A DNA stretch of 64,000 nt, taken from contig NZ_BOMW01000004.1 of the NCBI RefSeq assembly GCF_016862395.1, forward strand, positions 1 through 64,000, given 5' to 3'. Shown here piece by piece: positions 27,220 to 36,031 of this stretch (position 1 is the stretch's first letter; the number at the start of each line of letters is the position of its first letter). A program made the translations under genes and the position numbers. The DNA is from Actinoplanes siamensis (GTDB lineage: Bacteria; Actinomycetota; Actinomycetes; Mycobacteriales; Micromonosporaceae). Under the pieces are notes generated by a model. That model was not told the DNA's origin. It searched no databases and was given only the letters and a program-made list of their open reading frames with translations.

Positions 27220-27954
27220 TCACTTGAGGCGGGCGACCTGGCGCCCGGACAGATCGACGACGATGTCTGTGACGTTGATGAAGTGACCGTCGGCGGTCTT
27301 CACGATCAGCTGGACGCAGCGGCTCTTGCCGCACTGGGTGGCGCCCCGGTCGGCGGGCTTGGACGTGTAGATGTGCGCGGTGGGGACGAGTCCCGCCGTA
27401 CCGCTGAGGTCCTGTCCGGTCGCCTTGCGGTAGGCCGCCTTGAAGTCCGCGCCCAGCGGGTCGGCGACCAGCAGGTCGAGGGCGGCCTTGGCCTCCTGCG
27501 CGGACGCCGGCGGCTGCATGCCGGCGGCCGAGAACGACTTGGCCAGCTTGCCCGTGGTCAGGTCGACGACCTGCTTGAACAGCTTCTCGCTGGCGTAGTC
27601 GTAGTAGTACAGCTCCGCCTGCCGGCCGGTGCCGTCGGCGTCCAACTCGGCGGCCAGGTACTCCGGGCCCGGCTTGCCGTTCACGTCCTTGGCGCCCGCG
27701 GCCAGTTCCGGGGTGAGCGCGGCCGCGCGGGCGCGGTCCACCTCGGTGCCGGTCAGCGGGTCGCTGCCGGTTCCGCTGGCGGGCTCGGGGACGGGGCTCG
27801 GGTGCGAGACCCGCGGCTGCTCGGCCGCCACGCCGGGCGCCGGCGGCGGCGTGCCCGGCGCGGCGTTCGCCTGCCACGACGCCAGCCCGAAGGCGCTCAC
27901 CGCGCTGACTGTCGCGATGCCGAGGCCCCAGCCCCATTTTCGAAAACGATCCAC
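27220..27954 (-). CDS. Secreted N-terminal (N2/N3-like) part of a copper amine oxidase
   Basis: A 244-residue exported protein: signal peptide to about residue 31, a Pro-rich linker, then two small alpha/beta domains. SDPLTGTEVDRARAAAL resembles the N2 start (HPLDPLT-type) of amine oxidases. VVDLTTGKL, followed by GMQPPASAQEAKAAL and VADP, matches the N3 pattern VVDLxxG...QPP...DP. It ends with a strand IVVDLSGRQVARLK. In normal amine oxidases these domains precede the catalytic domain in one chain; here they form a separate gene 17 bases upstream of it. GTG 27954 follows GGGAGGA. The two products probably associate outside the membrane. Confidence 0.75.
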   Translation of the reverse strand: MDRFRKWGWGLGIATVSAVSAFGLASWQANAAPGTPPPAPGVAAEQPRVSHPSPVPEPASGTGSDPLTGTEVDRARAAALTPELAAGAKDVNGKPGPEYLAAELDADGTGRQAELYYYDYASEKLFKQVVDLTTGKLAKSFSAAGMQPPASAQEAKAALDLLVADPLGADFKAAYRKATGQDLSGTAGLVPTAHIYTSKPADRGATQCGKSRCVQLIVKTADGHFINVTDIVVDLSGRQVARLK

Positions 27955-28318
27955 TGTCGGCGTTCCTCCCCGTCGCTTGGGCAGTGCGCCGTGAACGATC
28001 GCGACAGGCGGGTGAAATCCATGTGAGCCGCATCGGCCCGGCCGGCGCCGCCACTCCCCGTGACAGTCCAATGTGCCTGCTCAGCTCACGGATCGGTGAC
28101 GAACGGCGGAAACAAATATTTCATCGCCAGTTCTCCGTTCGCCGACCCCTGGAAGGAAGCGGGCTCCCGGAAGGAAGCGGACGGGGCAGCCCTGACCGGG
28201 CGGCGGCACCCGCCATGGCGTCGCGCCGGCCGGGCCGGACGCTGTCCGGTGAGCACCCGCCGTCGCCGTCGGGGCCGGGGGAAGGCGAACGCGGGGCGGA
28301 TGCCGCGCGCTCAGGGGC
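27955..28318. other. Intergenic region, promoter of the amine oxidase operon
   Basis: About 360 bases without a gene. It has an AT-rich patch (AACAAATATTT, 28110-28120) and inverted arms CGAACGG (28100-28106) and CCGTTCG (28135-28141) around it, which could be an operator or a terminator for the membrane-protein gene ending at 28319. The 12-mer GGAAGGAAGCGG occurs twice near 28151 and 28170. Confidence 0.45.
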
Positions 28319-29935
28319 TCACGGCCGCGAGCGGGACGACAACGAGCGGGTCGGGCACGGGGTGCCGCGGTCCAGGGCGTACCTCGCCTCGATGGTGAAC
28401 GTGCCGGCGGTCTGCGCCACCAGCTCGGTCCAGGAGCCGCTCCGGGTCAGACAGGCCCGCGGCGTCGCCCCGGTCACGGCCAGCCACGGCGACCAGGCGA
28501 TACGCAGCAGCGTCGAACCCGGGCGGGGCAGGTGGACGGTGACCGCCGCCGGCCCGGCGTAGGTCACCGTCGCCGGGGTCGAGGCGAGCGGGTCGGAGCC
28601 CTCCACCTGGTACACCCGCCAGTTGGCGTCGCTCCAGACGAGTGGCAGCCACGGCTGGCCGGCGGTGATGATCTGCGCCTCGGCGACGCCGGCGTTGTCC
28701 GGTTCCGCGGTGGGCAGCACGACGAATCCGACGCTCCACTCGTGCAGCCAGTCGCGGTAGGTCCGCGCGGTCAGCGTGCCGTCGTAGAACAGCGGATTGC
28801 GGTGGACGTCGGCCTGGCGGTTCCAGCCACGGGCGAGATTGACGTACGGCGCGAGGCCGACCGCCTCCCAGTGTGAGCGCAGCGGTACCACCTCGACCCG
28901 GCCCTGCCCGGAGTTGAGGCGCTGGAGCTCGGCGATCAGCGGCTGGGCGTCGGCGACGACGGCGGGCGCGGCCGAGGTGCGGGCGTAGTCGGCGAGCGGC
29001 TGGATGACCGTCCAGGCGGCCAGGGCGGTGGCCGCGCCGTACGTCACCATCGTCCTGAGGTTCTTGATCTTGCGAAGTTCCGCGGCGCAGATCAGGAAGG
29101 CCGCGCTGACCAGGACGGCGAGCCGTTCGACGTTGCTGCCGATCGGGGTGGGCAGGATCCAGCACAGTACGACGCCGGCGGCGTACACCCAGGCCCCGGC
29201 ACGCACGGTCCGCCAGGTGGCCGGGGTCAGCACCGCGACGGCCACCGCGGCGGCGGCCGTGAACAGGGCGGCGTACCACGGGAACGGCTGCACGCCGGAG
29301 AACGGGAACAGCACCGAGGTCACGCCGATGACCACCGGCGGCCCGGCCGCCAGCCAGACCGCGTCGCGCCGCCGGCCGGTCAGGAACAGGGCCGCGGCCA
29401 GCACCTCGATGAACAGCCCGGCCACCGGGCTGCACAGGGTGGCCACGGTGCCGAAGACCGCCGCCAGCACCGGCCGGGGACGGTTTTGTCCGTTTCCGGT
29501 CAGCAGACAGAGGGCCGCGGCCAAGGCGAAGACCAGACCGAGGAGGTACGTGACGCGGCCGGCGGCCAGGTTGCCCCAGACCGCCACCGACAGCCACAGG
29601 GCCGGCAGCAGGGGCCGCGGGATGCCCGAACGCATCAGCACCAGGCCGGCCAGCACCGCGGTGCCGGTGCAGGCCAGCACGCCTGTGGTGCGCACGCCGA
29701 GCCAGGCCATCAGGTACGGCGAGAGGACGCTGTACGAGGCCGGGTGGATGCCGCCGTACCAGGAGAGGTTGTACGCCGACCCGGGGTGCTGGCGGACGAA
29801 CGCGGTCCACGCGTACTGGGCGGCCAGGTCGCCGGCGTCACGGGCCAGCCACAGCCCCCAGGCCAGGCTCAGCACGCCGGCGAGCAGCCCCGCGAGCAGG
29901 TCGGGCCGGGCACGCACGCGGTCCAGGAGTGCCAT
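28319..29935 (-). CDS. Polytopic membrane protein, GT-C-like layout
   Basis: A 538-residue protein with about 10 hydrophobic segments in the first 330 residues and a soluble C-terminal domain of about 200 residues containing beta strands (VEVVPLRSHWEAV, TLLRIAWSPWLAVTG). The first extracytoplasmic loop holds polar and aromatic residues (SAYNLSWYGGIHPASYS). This layout resembles GT-C glycosyltransferases or membrane mannosyltransferase-like proteins, but no clear DD or DE motif was found, so that role is speculative. I do not recognise the exact family. Confidence 0.65.
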   Translation of the reverse strand: MALLDRVRARPDLLAGLLAGVLSLAWGLWLARDAGDLAAQYAWTAFVRQHPGSAYNLSWYGGIHPASYSVLSPYLMAWLGVRTTGVLACTGTAVLAGLVLMRSGIPRPLLPALWLSVAVWGNLAAGRVTYLLGLVFALAAALCLLTGNGQNRPRPVLAAVFGTVATLCSPVAGLFIEVLAAALFLTGRRRDAVWLAAGPPVVIGVTSVLFPFSGVQPFPWYAALFTAAAAVAVAVLTPATWRTVRAGAWVYAAGVVLCWILPTPIGSNVERLAVLVSAAFLICAAELRKIKNLRTMVTYGAATALAAWTVIQPLADYARTSAAPAVVADAQPLIAELQRLNSGQGRVEVVPLRSHWEAVGLAPYVNLARGWNRQADVHRNPLFYDGTLTARTYRDWLHEWSVGFVVLPTAEPDNAGVAEAQIITAGQPWLPLVWSDANWRVYQVEGSDPLASTPATVTYAGPAAVTVHLPRPGSTLLRIAWSPWLAVTGATPRACLTRSGSWTELVAQTAGTFTIEARYALDRGTPCPTRSLSSRSRP

Positions 29936-30052
29936 GAGGTCGTCTCTGATCCGTTCGTCCGATCCGCCGTCGGCCGGAGCAGCGCGGGCCCGGCGGCAGA
30001 CCGTAACATCCGGCGTCTGAAAAAGGTCAGCGGGTGCCGGGGGAGAGACGAT

Positions 30053-30517
30053 TCACCTGGTGGTGGGCTGTGGCCGAGCGTCCGTCCGGGCTTGATCGCC
30101 GAACGTGGCCCAGATGTGCTTGGTCTGTTCGGTGGCGTACCAGCCGACCTCGACCGCGAAGCTCTGCGCCAGCAGCAGGCCCCGCCCGCCCGCGTCGATC
30201 GGCCGGGTGTCGGCCAGCTCCGGGATCGTGGTGAGGTCGTGGTCGGCGACGTCGAGGACGAAGAGCTCACCGGTGTGCAGCAGGCGCACCTCGGTCGGCG
30301 GGCGGCCGTGCCGGATGGCGTTGGTGGCCAGTTCCGTGGCGACCAGCACCATCCGGTCGGGAATGTCGTCGAGCGGCCCGCTGCGCGCGTCGCTGTGCTC
30401 GGCCAGCGCCGCCTGCAGTGCCGCGCGCAGGCTGCGCAGCTCGGCGCTGGTGTCGAGAACCCACAGGTGCAGTAGTTCGGCGTCCGGAGGTGGCGGTGAC
30501 GTGCGGAGCTGGGTCAT
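30053..30517 (-). CDS. ATP-binding (anti-sigma-type HATPase) protein
   Basis: A 154-residue HATPase_c protein of the RsbW/SpoIIAB class. The N box is LVATELATNAIRHG, and the G1 box is IDAGGRGLLLAQSFA. Between them lies the strand FVLDVADHD. These stand-alone kinase-like domains inhibit or phosphorylate anti-sigma antagonists in actinobacteria, or act as light switches for PP2C pathways. No sigma factor or antagonist is adjacent, so the partner is unknown. It diverges from the DinB gene. Confidence 0.85.
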   Translation of the reverse strand: MTQLRTSPPPPDAELLHLWVLDTSAELRSLRAALQAALAEHSDARSGPLDDIPDRMVLVATELATNAIRHGRPPTEVRLLHTGELFVLDVADHDLTTIPELADTRPIDAGGRGLLLAQSFAVEVGWYATEQTKHIWATFGDQARTDARPQPTTR

Positions 30518-30703
30518 GGACGCGGGATGCCCGAACGGATGCGTTTCGACACCGGTCCGGCGTCACAGACGGCCGAGATGTGGCCCACGTCGTCCGGCCG
30601 GATCCGCGACGCCCCTGGACAGCGGCGGCGATCCGCCACGACCCCGGGACGGTGACAGCCGGTGGGCCACGCCGGGTGAAGCCGCTCGGGCAGACTGGCG
30701 GCC

Positions 30704-31291
30704 ATGGCTGACCTGACCGATCCGAAGACCGCGCTGCGTCACTACCTCCAGGAGGCCCGCGACGGCCTGATCTGGAAGCTCGACGGGCTGAGCGAACGCG
30801 AGGCGCGACTGCCCCGCTCGTCGACCGGCAACAACCTGCTCGGCGTCCTCAAGCACTGCCTCAACGTCGAGGCCGGCTACTTCGGGCCCACCTTCGGGCG
30901 TGCGTTCCCGACGCCGCACGAGCTGGTGCCTCTGGAGGCGTATGACGATGACCCGCAGGCGGACTGGTACGCGCGGGAGGACGAGACGAAGGACGGGCTG
31001 ATCGACCTCTACCGTCGCGTCGGGGCCTTCGCGGACCAGACGATCGAGCAGCTGCCGCTCGACGCCCGGGGGCGCGTGCCGTGGTGGCCGGACCGCCCGG
31101 ACGTGACCCTGCACCACATCATCGTCCGGGTGACCTGCGACCTGGCCCGTCACGCGGGCCAGGCCGACATCATGCGCGAGCAGCACGACGGTGCGATCGG
31201 CTGGCATCCGGAGAACACCAACGTCACCGACGGCTACGACTGGCCGGCGTATGTCGCAAGGCTGACCGCGCTCGCCGACCGGTTCGCGTAG
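30704..31291 (+). CDS. DinB family protein (DUF664-like)
   Basis: A 195-residue four-helix-bundle protein. A typical DinB-like set of metal histidines is visible: KHCLNVEAGYFG (about residue 49), LHHIIVRVTCDLARHAGQAD (about 138-155), ending with WPAYVARLTALADRF. Related enzymes use bacillithiol, mycothiol or glutathione or are mycothiol-dependent isomerases, so a thiol-linked transferase role is possible but unproven. The ATG follows a short purine-poor leader. Confidence 0.85.
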   Translation: MADLTDPKTALRHYLQEARDGLIWKLDGLSEREARLPRSSTGNNLLGVLKHCLNVEAGYFGPTFGRAFPTPHELVPLEAYDDDPQADWYAREDETKDGLIDLYRRVGAFADQTIEQLPLDARGRVPWWPDRPDVTLHHIIVRVTCDLARHAGQADIMREQHDGAIGWHPENTNVTDGYDWPAYVARLTALADRFA

Positions 31292-31346
31292 GCGCCCGCT
31301 CGTGGCGCGCCGCGACGGCCCGGCCCGGTGACGGCCCCGCCCGGAC

Positions 31347-31374
31347 CGGGCCGCCGGCGATCGCCGGTGGCCCG
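31347..31374. terminator. 28-bp near-perfect palindrome between convergent genes
   Basis: CGGGCC, then CCGGCGATCGCCGG at 31354-31367 (perfect), then GGCCCG, with one mismatched pair. It lies between the convergent DinB and ThuA-type genes and can act as a two-way terminator. Confidence 0.6.
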
Positions 31375-31397
31375 CAAGAGCCGGTCCCGCCGTCGGA

Positions 31398-33080
31398 TCA
31401 GGCCGGTGGCGTCCAGAGTTGGTTGGCGGCGGCCAGGCAGTCCCAGATGTGGATCTGCTGGCCGTCGTCGGGCTTGACCTCGGAGACGTCCAGGCACCGC
31501 CCGGACTGCGGGTTGCGGACCGTCCGGTCGCTCTGGACGACCCAGTTCTGCGCGGCGCTGCCGTTGCACGTGTACAGCTGCACCTTCGTGCCGTTGGCGG
31601 TGGCGCCGCCGGCCACGTCCAGGCACTTGCCCGACTGCGGGTTGCGCCAGACCTGCCCGGTGATCGCCCACGTCTGCGCGCCCGAGCCGTTGCACGTCCA
31701 GAGCTGGATCTTCGTGCCGTCGGCGGTCCCGCCGTTGTCGACGTCCAGGCACTTGTTCGCGAACCCGCGGACCGGGCCGGTGCCGCCGGTGGAGCCGCCG
31801 AGCTCCTTGATCCGGATGTCGCGGAACGACACGTGGTCGGCGTCGCCGTGGTTCTGGATGCCGATGTGGCCGGCCAGCGACCGTACCGGATCGGGGTTGG
31901 TGAAGTCGTTGATCCTCACCCCGTTCAGGAAGATTTGCAGATGCTCGCCCTCGACCCGGATCTCGTAGGCGTTCCACTCCCCCGGCGGGTTCAGCGCGGC
32001 GTCCCGGGCCGCCGCGTCGGCGCCCTGGAACGTGTAGACGCTGCCGGTGGTGCGGTCGGGCGTGTCCGTCGCGTCGATCTGGATCTCGTAGCCGTTGTTC
32101 ACCGCGGACCACGGGTCGGTGGAGGGCGGGAAACCGATGAAGACGCCGGAGTTGTCGTCGCCTGCCAGTTTCCAGTCGAGCTTCAGCGAATAGTTGACGA
32201 ACTGCTTCGCCGAATACCAGTAGAGGCCCATGCCGCCGTACGACGAAAGGGTGTTGTCGGCGCTGGTGAAACCTCCCGGACCGGCCTGCGACCAGCCGGT
32301 GCTCAGCGGGGTGTAGCCGGCCTCCGGGCGGCAGTCGGCGTGCGACCGGCCGGCCGCGTAACGGATGCCGCCGAGCAGGTGGGCCCGGAAGGCGGGATCG
32401 GTGTACGACTCGACGGTGTGCCCGCCACCGGTGTAGAACGACCGGCCCGCGCTGAGCGTCTTGCACCACGCGTGCGGGTGGTCCGCGCCCATCCCGCCGC
32501 CGGAGTAGGAGCTCTCGTCGAGGGTGGCCAGCACGTGCGCCGTGTCGCGCGGATTGGTGCGGTAGTTGTACCACTCGTCGGTACGCGGCCAGGTCTGCGG
32601 CAGGTGCGCGGTGGCCGCCTGCGCGCGGTCTTCGACCTTGACGTTCGCCTGCTGGATCGCCGGGTGCGAGGCGAACCAGGCGCCGACCAGGTCGCCGTAG
32701 AACGGCCAGTCGTACTCGGTGTCGGCGGCGGCGTGCACCCCGAGGTAGCCGCCACCGGCGCGGATGTACGACTCGAACGCCGTCTGCTGGGTGGCGTCGA
32801 GCACGTCGCCCGTGGTGTTCAGGAACACCACGGCCTCGTACCGGGAAAGGTTCGTGGGGTTGAAGTCGGCGGCGTTCTCGGTGGCGGTGACCGTGAAGCT
32901 GTTGGCGGCGCCGAGCTCCCGGACGGCCTGGATGCCGGCCGCGATCGAGTCGTGCCGGAAGCCCGCGGTCTTCGAGAAGACGAGTACGTCGTAGGGGGCG
33001 TCGGCGGCCGCGGCCGCGGGCGCGGGCGCGGGGAGGAAGGCCGTGGCCAGCACCGCGCCGAGCAGGATTCTTCTGATCAT
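31398..33080 (-). CDS. Secreted ThuA domain / 3-keto-disaccharide hydrolase (DUF1080) / ricin-lectin fusion
   Basis: A 560-residue exported protein with four parts: signal peptide (1-25); a ThuA domain (about 27-255; VLVFSKTAGFRHDSI, then GGGYLGVHAAADTEYDW and a GGMGADHPHAW stretch); a DUF1080/3-keto-disaccharide-hydrolase domain (about 257-430; NSGVFIGFP, GYEIQIDATD, WNAYEIRVEG, GHIGIQNHGD); and a ricin-type trefoil (430-560). DUF1080 domains hydrolyse 3-keto-glycosides in other bacteria. The ATG overlaps the stop of the upstream PQQ dehydrogenase gene by four bases, so the two are translated together. The lectin domain is nearly identical in DNA to that of the neighbour. Confidence 0.9.
   Translation of the reverse strand: MIRRILLGAVLATAFLPAPAPAAAAADAPYDVLVFSKTAGFRHDSIAAGIQAVRELGAANSFTVTATENAADFNPTNLSRYEAVVFLNTTGDVLDATQQTAFESYIRAGGGYLGVHAAADTEYDWPFYGDLVGAWFASHPAIQQANVKVEDRAQAATAHLPQTWPRTDEWYNYRTNPRDTAHVLATLDESSYSGGGMGADHPHAWCKTLSAGRSFYTGGGHTVESYTDPAFRAHLLGGIRYAAGRSHADCRPEAGYTPLSTGWSQAGPGGFTSADNTLSSYGGMGLYWYSAKQFVNYSLKLDWKLAGDDNSGVFIGFPPSTDPWSAVNNGYEIQIDATDTPDRTTGSVYTFQGADAAARDAALNPPGEWNAYEIRVEGEHLQIFLNGVRINDFTNPDPVRSLAGHIGIQNHGDADHVSFRDIRIKELGGSTGGTGPVRGFANKCLDVDNGGTADGTKIQLWTCNGSGAQTWAITGQVWRNPQSGKCLDVAGGATANGTKVQLYTCNGSAAQNWVVQSDRTVRNPQSGRCLDVSEVKPDDGQQIHIWDCLAAANQLWTPPA
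31411..31792. repeat. Near-identical 382-bp lectin-domain repeat, copy A
   Basis: This stretch encodes the ricin-type lectin of the ThuA fusion gene and matches 33087-33468 in the same orientation with one difference seen (31458 C versus 33134 T). The match stops abruptly on both sides, at GTCCAGAG and after GCCGGTGG. Confidence 0.95.
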
Positions 33081-35857
33081 GGCAACGTCCAGAGTTGGTT
33101 GGCGGCGGCCAGGCAGTCCCAGATGTGGATCTGTTGGCCGTCGTCGGGCTTGACCTCGGAGACGTCCAGGCACCGCCCGGACTGCGGGTTGCGGACCGTC
33201 CGGTCGCTCTGGACGACCCAGTTCTGCGCGGCGCTGCCGTTGCACGTGTACAGCTGCACCTTCGTGCCGTTGGCGGTGGCGCCGCCGGCCACGTCCAGGC
33301 ACTTGCCCGACTGCGGGTTGCGCCAGACCTGCCCGGTGATCGCCCACGTCTGCGCGCCCGAGCCGTTGCACGTCCAGAGCTGGATCTTCGTGCCGTCGGC
33401 GGTCCCGCCGTTGTCGACGTCCAGGCACTTGTTCGCGAACCCGCGGACCGGGCCGGTGCCGCCGGTGGTGAACGTGAACGCGTCCACGTCGAACAGCGCC
33501 CCGGCGCCGCCGGAGAACGTCAGGTACAGCGTGGTGGTGCCGGCCGGCGGGTTGGTGATCGGGGTGCTGACGTCGGTGAACACGTTCCACGCTCCGGTCA
33601 CCGGCACGGTCGCCGAGCCGAGCACGGTCCCCGTCGCCGAGCCGGCGCGGACCTGCAGGGTGCCGCCGGCCCCGCCGGAGGAGACCCGGGCGCTGAAGGT
33701 CTTGGCGTTCGCCAGGTGGTACGTGTCGAACGCGATCCAGTCGCCGTTGTCGATGTTGCCGACCGTCCTGCCGCCCTCAGCCTCCGGCTTGTCGATGGCG
33801 GTGACGCCGGCCGAGGTCCGGAAGTGCTCGGCCTGCCGGTGCCGCGGCTGCAGGATGTGCTGCTCGTGGGTGACCAGGCCGCCGTTGTCGGCGTACTCGG
33901 CGTCGAAGATCGGGAAGATGTTCGCCGCCGCGTCGTGCTCGCCGTCGACCGGGATGGTGATCGTGCCGGTGCAGCCGTTCGCCGAGGTGATCTGATGCCC
34001 GTGCTGGTCGTGTCCCAGCACGTAGGTCATCTTCGCCCGCGCGCAGGTGACCGTCCCGTCCTCCGGGTCGCTGATGCTCAGGCGGTACGGCACGGTGTCG
34101 CCGAAGCTGACCAGCTGGCCGTCGACCGGTGCGTCGATGGTGACCGCCGGCGCGGTGTTGCCGACCCCGACCTGCACGCCGCCGGTGCCGGTGGCGCCCT
34201 GCGGGTCGGTCACGGTGAGCGTGACGTTGTAGGTTCCGTTGCTGGTGTACGTGTGCGCCGGGTTCGCGGCGGCCGACGTGCCGCCGTCACCGAAGTTCCA
34301 CGCGTAGGTGAGCGCGCCGCCCTCCGGGTCGGAGGAGCCGGCCGAGGAGAAGTTCACTGTCAGCGGGGCCTGCCCGGACGTCCGGTCGGCCGAGGCGACG
34401 GCGGTCGGCGCCTTGTTGCCGCCGCCCACGTAGTCGTACCGGTAGAGCGCCGAGTTGGCGTCGCCGTTGAAGTACCCGGTGCCGTAGTCGAGCACGTAGA
34501 GGGCGCCGTCCGGGCCGAACGCCAGGTCCATGACCTGCTTGCCGTTCCACGCGAAGTTCGCGATCTCGTTGATCGACCCGTCGGCGTTCAGGTGGATCGG
34601 CTTGATCCAGCCCCGGCCGAACTCGGCGGCGAAGAAGTGACCGTCCAGATCCTGCGGGAACTTGGTGGCCGACGGGTTGGCGGCGTTGTAGCGGTAGACC
34701 GGGCCGGCCATCGGCGATTCCGAGCCGCCGGCGCCGAACTCCGGCGGGGTGCCGGCCTCACCGCCGTACCGGATCCAGGCGGCCTTGGCCGGCGGCAGCT
34801 TGCTCAGCCCGGTGTTGCGCGGAGAGTTGTTGACCGGCCCGCCGGCACAGTCGAACCTGGCGCCGGTCGTGCCGGTCGCGAAGTCGAAGTCGGCGTACGT
34901 CTCGGCGGTGGTGTTGGTGCCGGTGCAGTACGGCCAGCCGAAGTTGCCCGGCCCGGTGATCCGGTCGAACTCGACCTGGCCGCCCGGTCCCCGCGCGGAG
35001 GCGGCGCCCGCGTCGGGGCCGTAGTCGCCCACGTAGACGACGCCGGTCGCCTTGTCCACGCTGAGCCGGAACGGGTTGCGGAAGCCCATCGCGTAGATCT
35101 CCGCCCGGGTCCCGGCGGTGCCCGGCGCGAACAGGTTGCCGGCCGGCACCGAGTACGACCCGTCCGCGTTCACCTTGATCCGCAGGATCTTCCCGCGCAG
35201 GTCGTTGGTGTTGCCGGCGGTGCGCTGCGCGTCGAAGGCGGGGTTCCGGTCGGCCCGCTCGTCCAGCGGCGAGTATCCGTCGGACTGGAACGGGTTGCTG
35301 TCGTCCCCGGTGGAAAGGTAGAGGTTGCCCGCCGCGTCGAAGTCGATGTCACCGCCGACGTGGCAGCAGATGCCGCGGGAGGCGGGCACGTCCAGGATGG
35401 TCTTCTCGGCGCTGAGCTTCCAGTCCGCGGTCAGCGTGAACCGGGACAGCCGGTTGACGCCCTGCCAGGCGGAGAAGTCGGTGCCGGTGTCGGGCGAGTC
35501 GCCGGCCGGGGTGCTCAGCGGCGGCGCGTAGTAGAGGTAGATGAACCGGTTGCCGGCGAAACCCGGATCGACGCCGACCCCCTGCAGTCCTTCCTCGTCG
35601 TGGTTGTACACCGGGAGCGTGCCCACCACGGTGGTGAATCCGGCGGCGTCGGTACGGCGCAGCGTGCCGTTGCGGGCGGTGTGCAGCACCGACCGGTCCG
35701 GAAGCACCGCGAGGCTCATCGGCTCGCCCACCTCCGGTTCCCCTTTGGCGAGCGTCACCTGCTGGAAGTTGCTGGGATCGATGTCGTGCGCGGTGGCCGG
35801 GGCGGGCGCCACGAGGAGTGCGGCGGCCAGGAGAGCCGCGAAGGCGGCAGCTCGCAT
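33077..35857 (-). CDS. Secreted PQQ-dependent sugar dehydrogenase with PKD, CBM6-like and ricin-lectin domains
   Basis: A 926-residue exported protein: signal peptide (1-24); glucose/sorbosone-dehydrogenase-type beta propeller (about 28-470; GVGVDPGFAGNRFIYLYY, CCHVGGDIDFDAAGNLYLS, EIYAMGFRNPFRLSVD, GPDGALYVLDYGTGYF); a PKD domain (about 478-565; VDGxx type, YAWNFGDGGTS); a further beta domain; a CBM6-like module (about 672-795; NGDWIAFDTYHL, DVDAFTF); and a ricin trefoil (797-926). It should oxidise sugars using PQQ outside the cell. No PQQ synthesis genes are in the window. The stop overlaps the ThuA-hydrolase start by four bases. GAAGGGA precedes the ATG. Confidence 0.9.
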   Translation of the reverse strand: MRAAAFAALLAAALLVAPAPATAHDIDPSNFQQVTLAKGEPEVGEPMSLAVLPDRSVLHTARNGTLRRTDAAGFTTVVGTLPVYNHDEEGLQGVGVDPGFAGNRFIYLYYAPPLSTPAGDSPDTGTDFSAWQGVNRLSRFTLTADWKLSAEKTILDVPASRGICCHVGGDIDFDAAGNLYLSTGDDSNPFQSDGYSPLDERADRNPAFDAQRTAGNTNDLRGKILRIKVNADGSYSVPAGNLFAPGTAGTRAEIYAMGFRNPFRLSVDKATGVVYVGDYGPDAGAASARGPGGQVEFDRITGPGNFGWPYCTGTNTTAETYADFDFATGTTGARFDCAGGPVNNSPRNTGLSKLPPAKAAWIRYGGEAGTPPEFGAGGSESPMAGPVYRYNAANPSATKFPQDLDGHFFAAEFGRGWIKPIHLNADGSINEIANFAWNGKQVMDLAFGPDGALYVLDYGTGYFNGDANSALYRYDYVGGGNKAPTAVASADRTSGQAPLTVNFSSAGSSDPEGGALTYAWNFGDGGTSAAANPAHTYTSNGTYNVTLTVTDPQGATGTGGVQVGVGNTAPAVTIDAPVDGQLVSFGDTVPYRLSISDPEDGTVTCARAKMTYVLGHDQHGHQITSANGCTGTITIPVDGEHDAAANIFPIFDAEYADNGGLVTHEQHILQPRHRQAEHFRTSAGVTAIDKPEAEGGRTVGNIDNGDWIAFDTYHLANAKTFSARVSSGGAGGTLQVRAGSATGTVLGSATVPVTGAWNVFTDVSTPITNPPAGTTTLYLTFSGGAGALFDVDAFTFTTGGTGPVRGFANKCLDVDNGGTADGTKIQLWTCNGSGAQTWAITGQVWRNPQSGKCLDVAGGATANGTKVQLYTCNGSAAQNWVVQSDRTVRNPQSGRCLDVSEVKPDDGQQIHIWDCLAAANQLWTLP
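33087..33468. repeat. Near-identical 382-bp lectin-domain repeat, copy B
   Basis: Second copy of the ricin-lectin segment, at the 3' end of the PQQ dehydrogenase gene. It is 381/382 identical by eye to 31411-31792 and 1,676 bases away in direct orientation. Confidence 0.95.
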
Positions 35858-36031
35858 AGTCAGTCCCTTCCTGATCGGGACATTCCGGTGTACGACGTTG
35901 TCGCACCCGAGGCCCTACGGATCGATGAACGCGCGTGCCGATCGGCCCGGTTCCGCGGACAGCTGGGCCGTTGTTAACGGGACATTAAAAGTTCTGAATG
36001 CCTCTGTCCATCTTTCCCATCGACACTCATC

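Noticed and set aside
28151-28181. GGAAGGAAGCGG repeated twice
   Set aside because: Only two copies with a short spacer; not a CRISPR array and no known operator.
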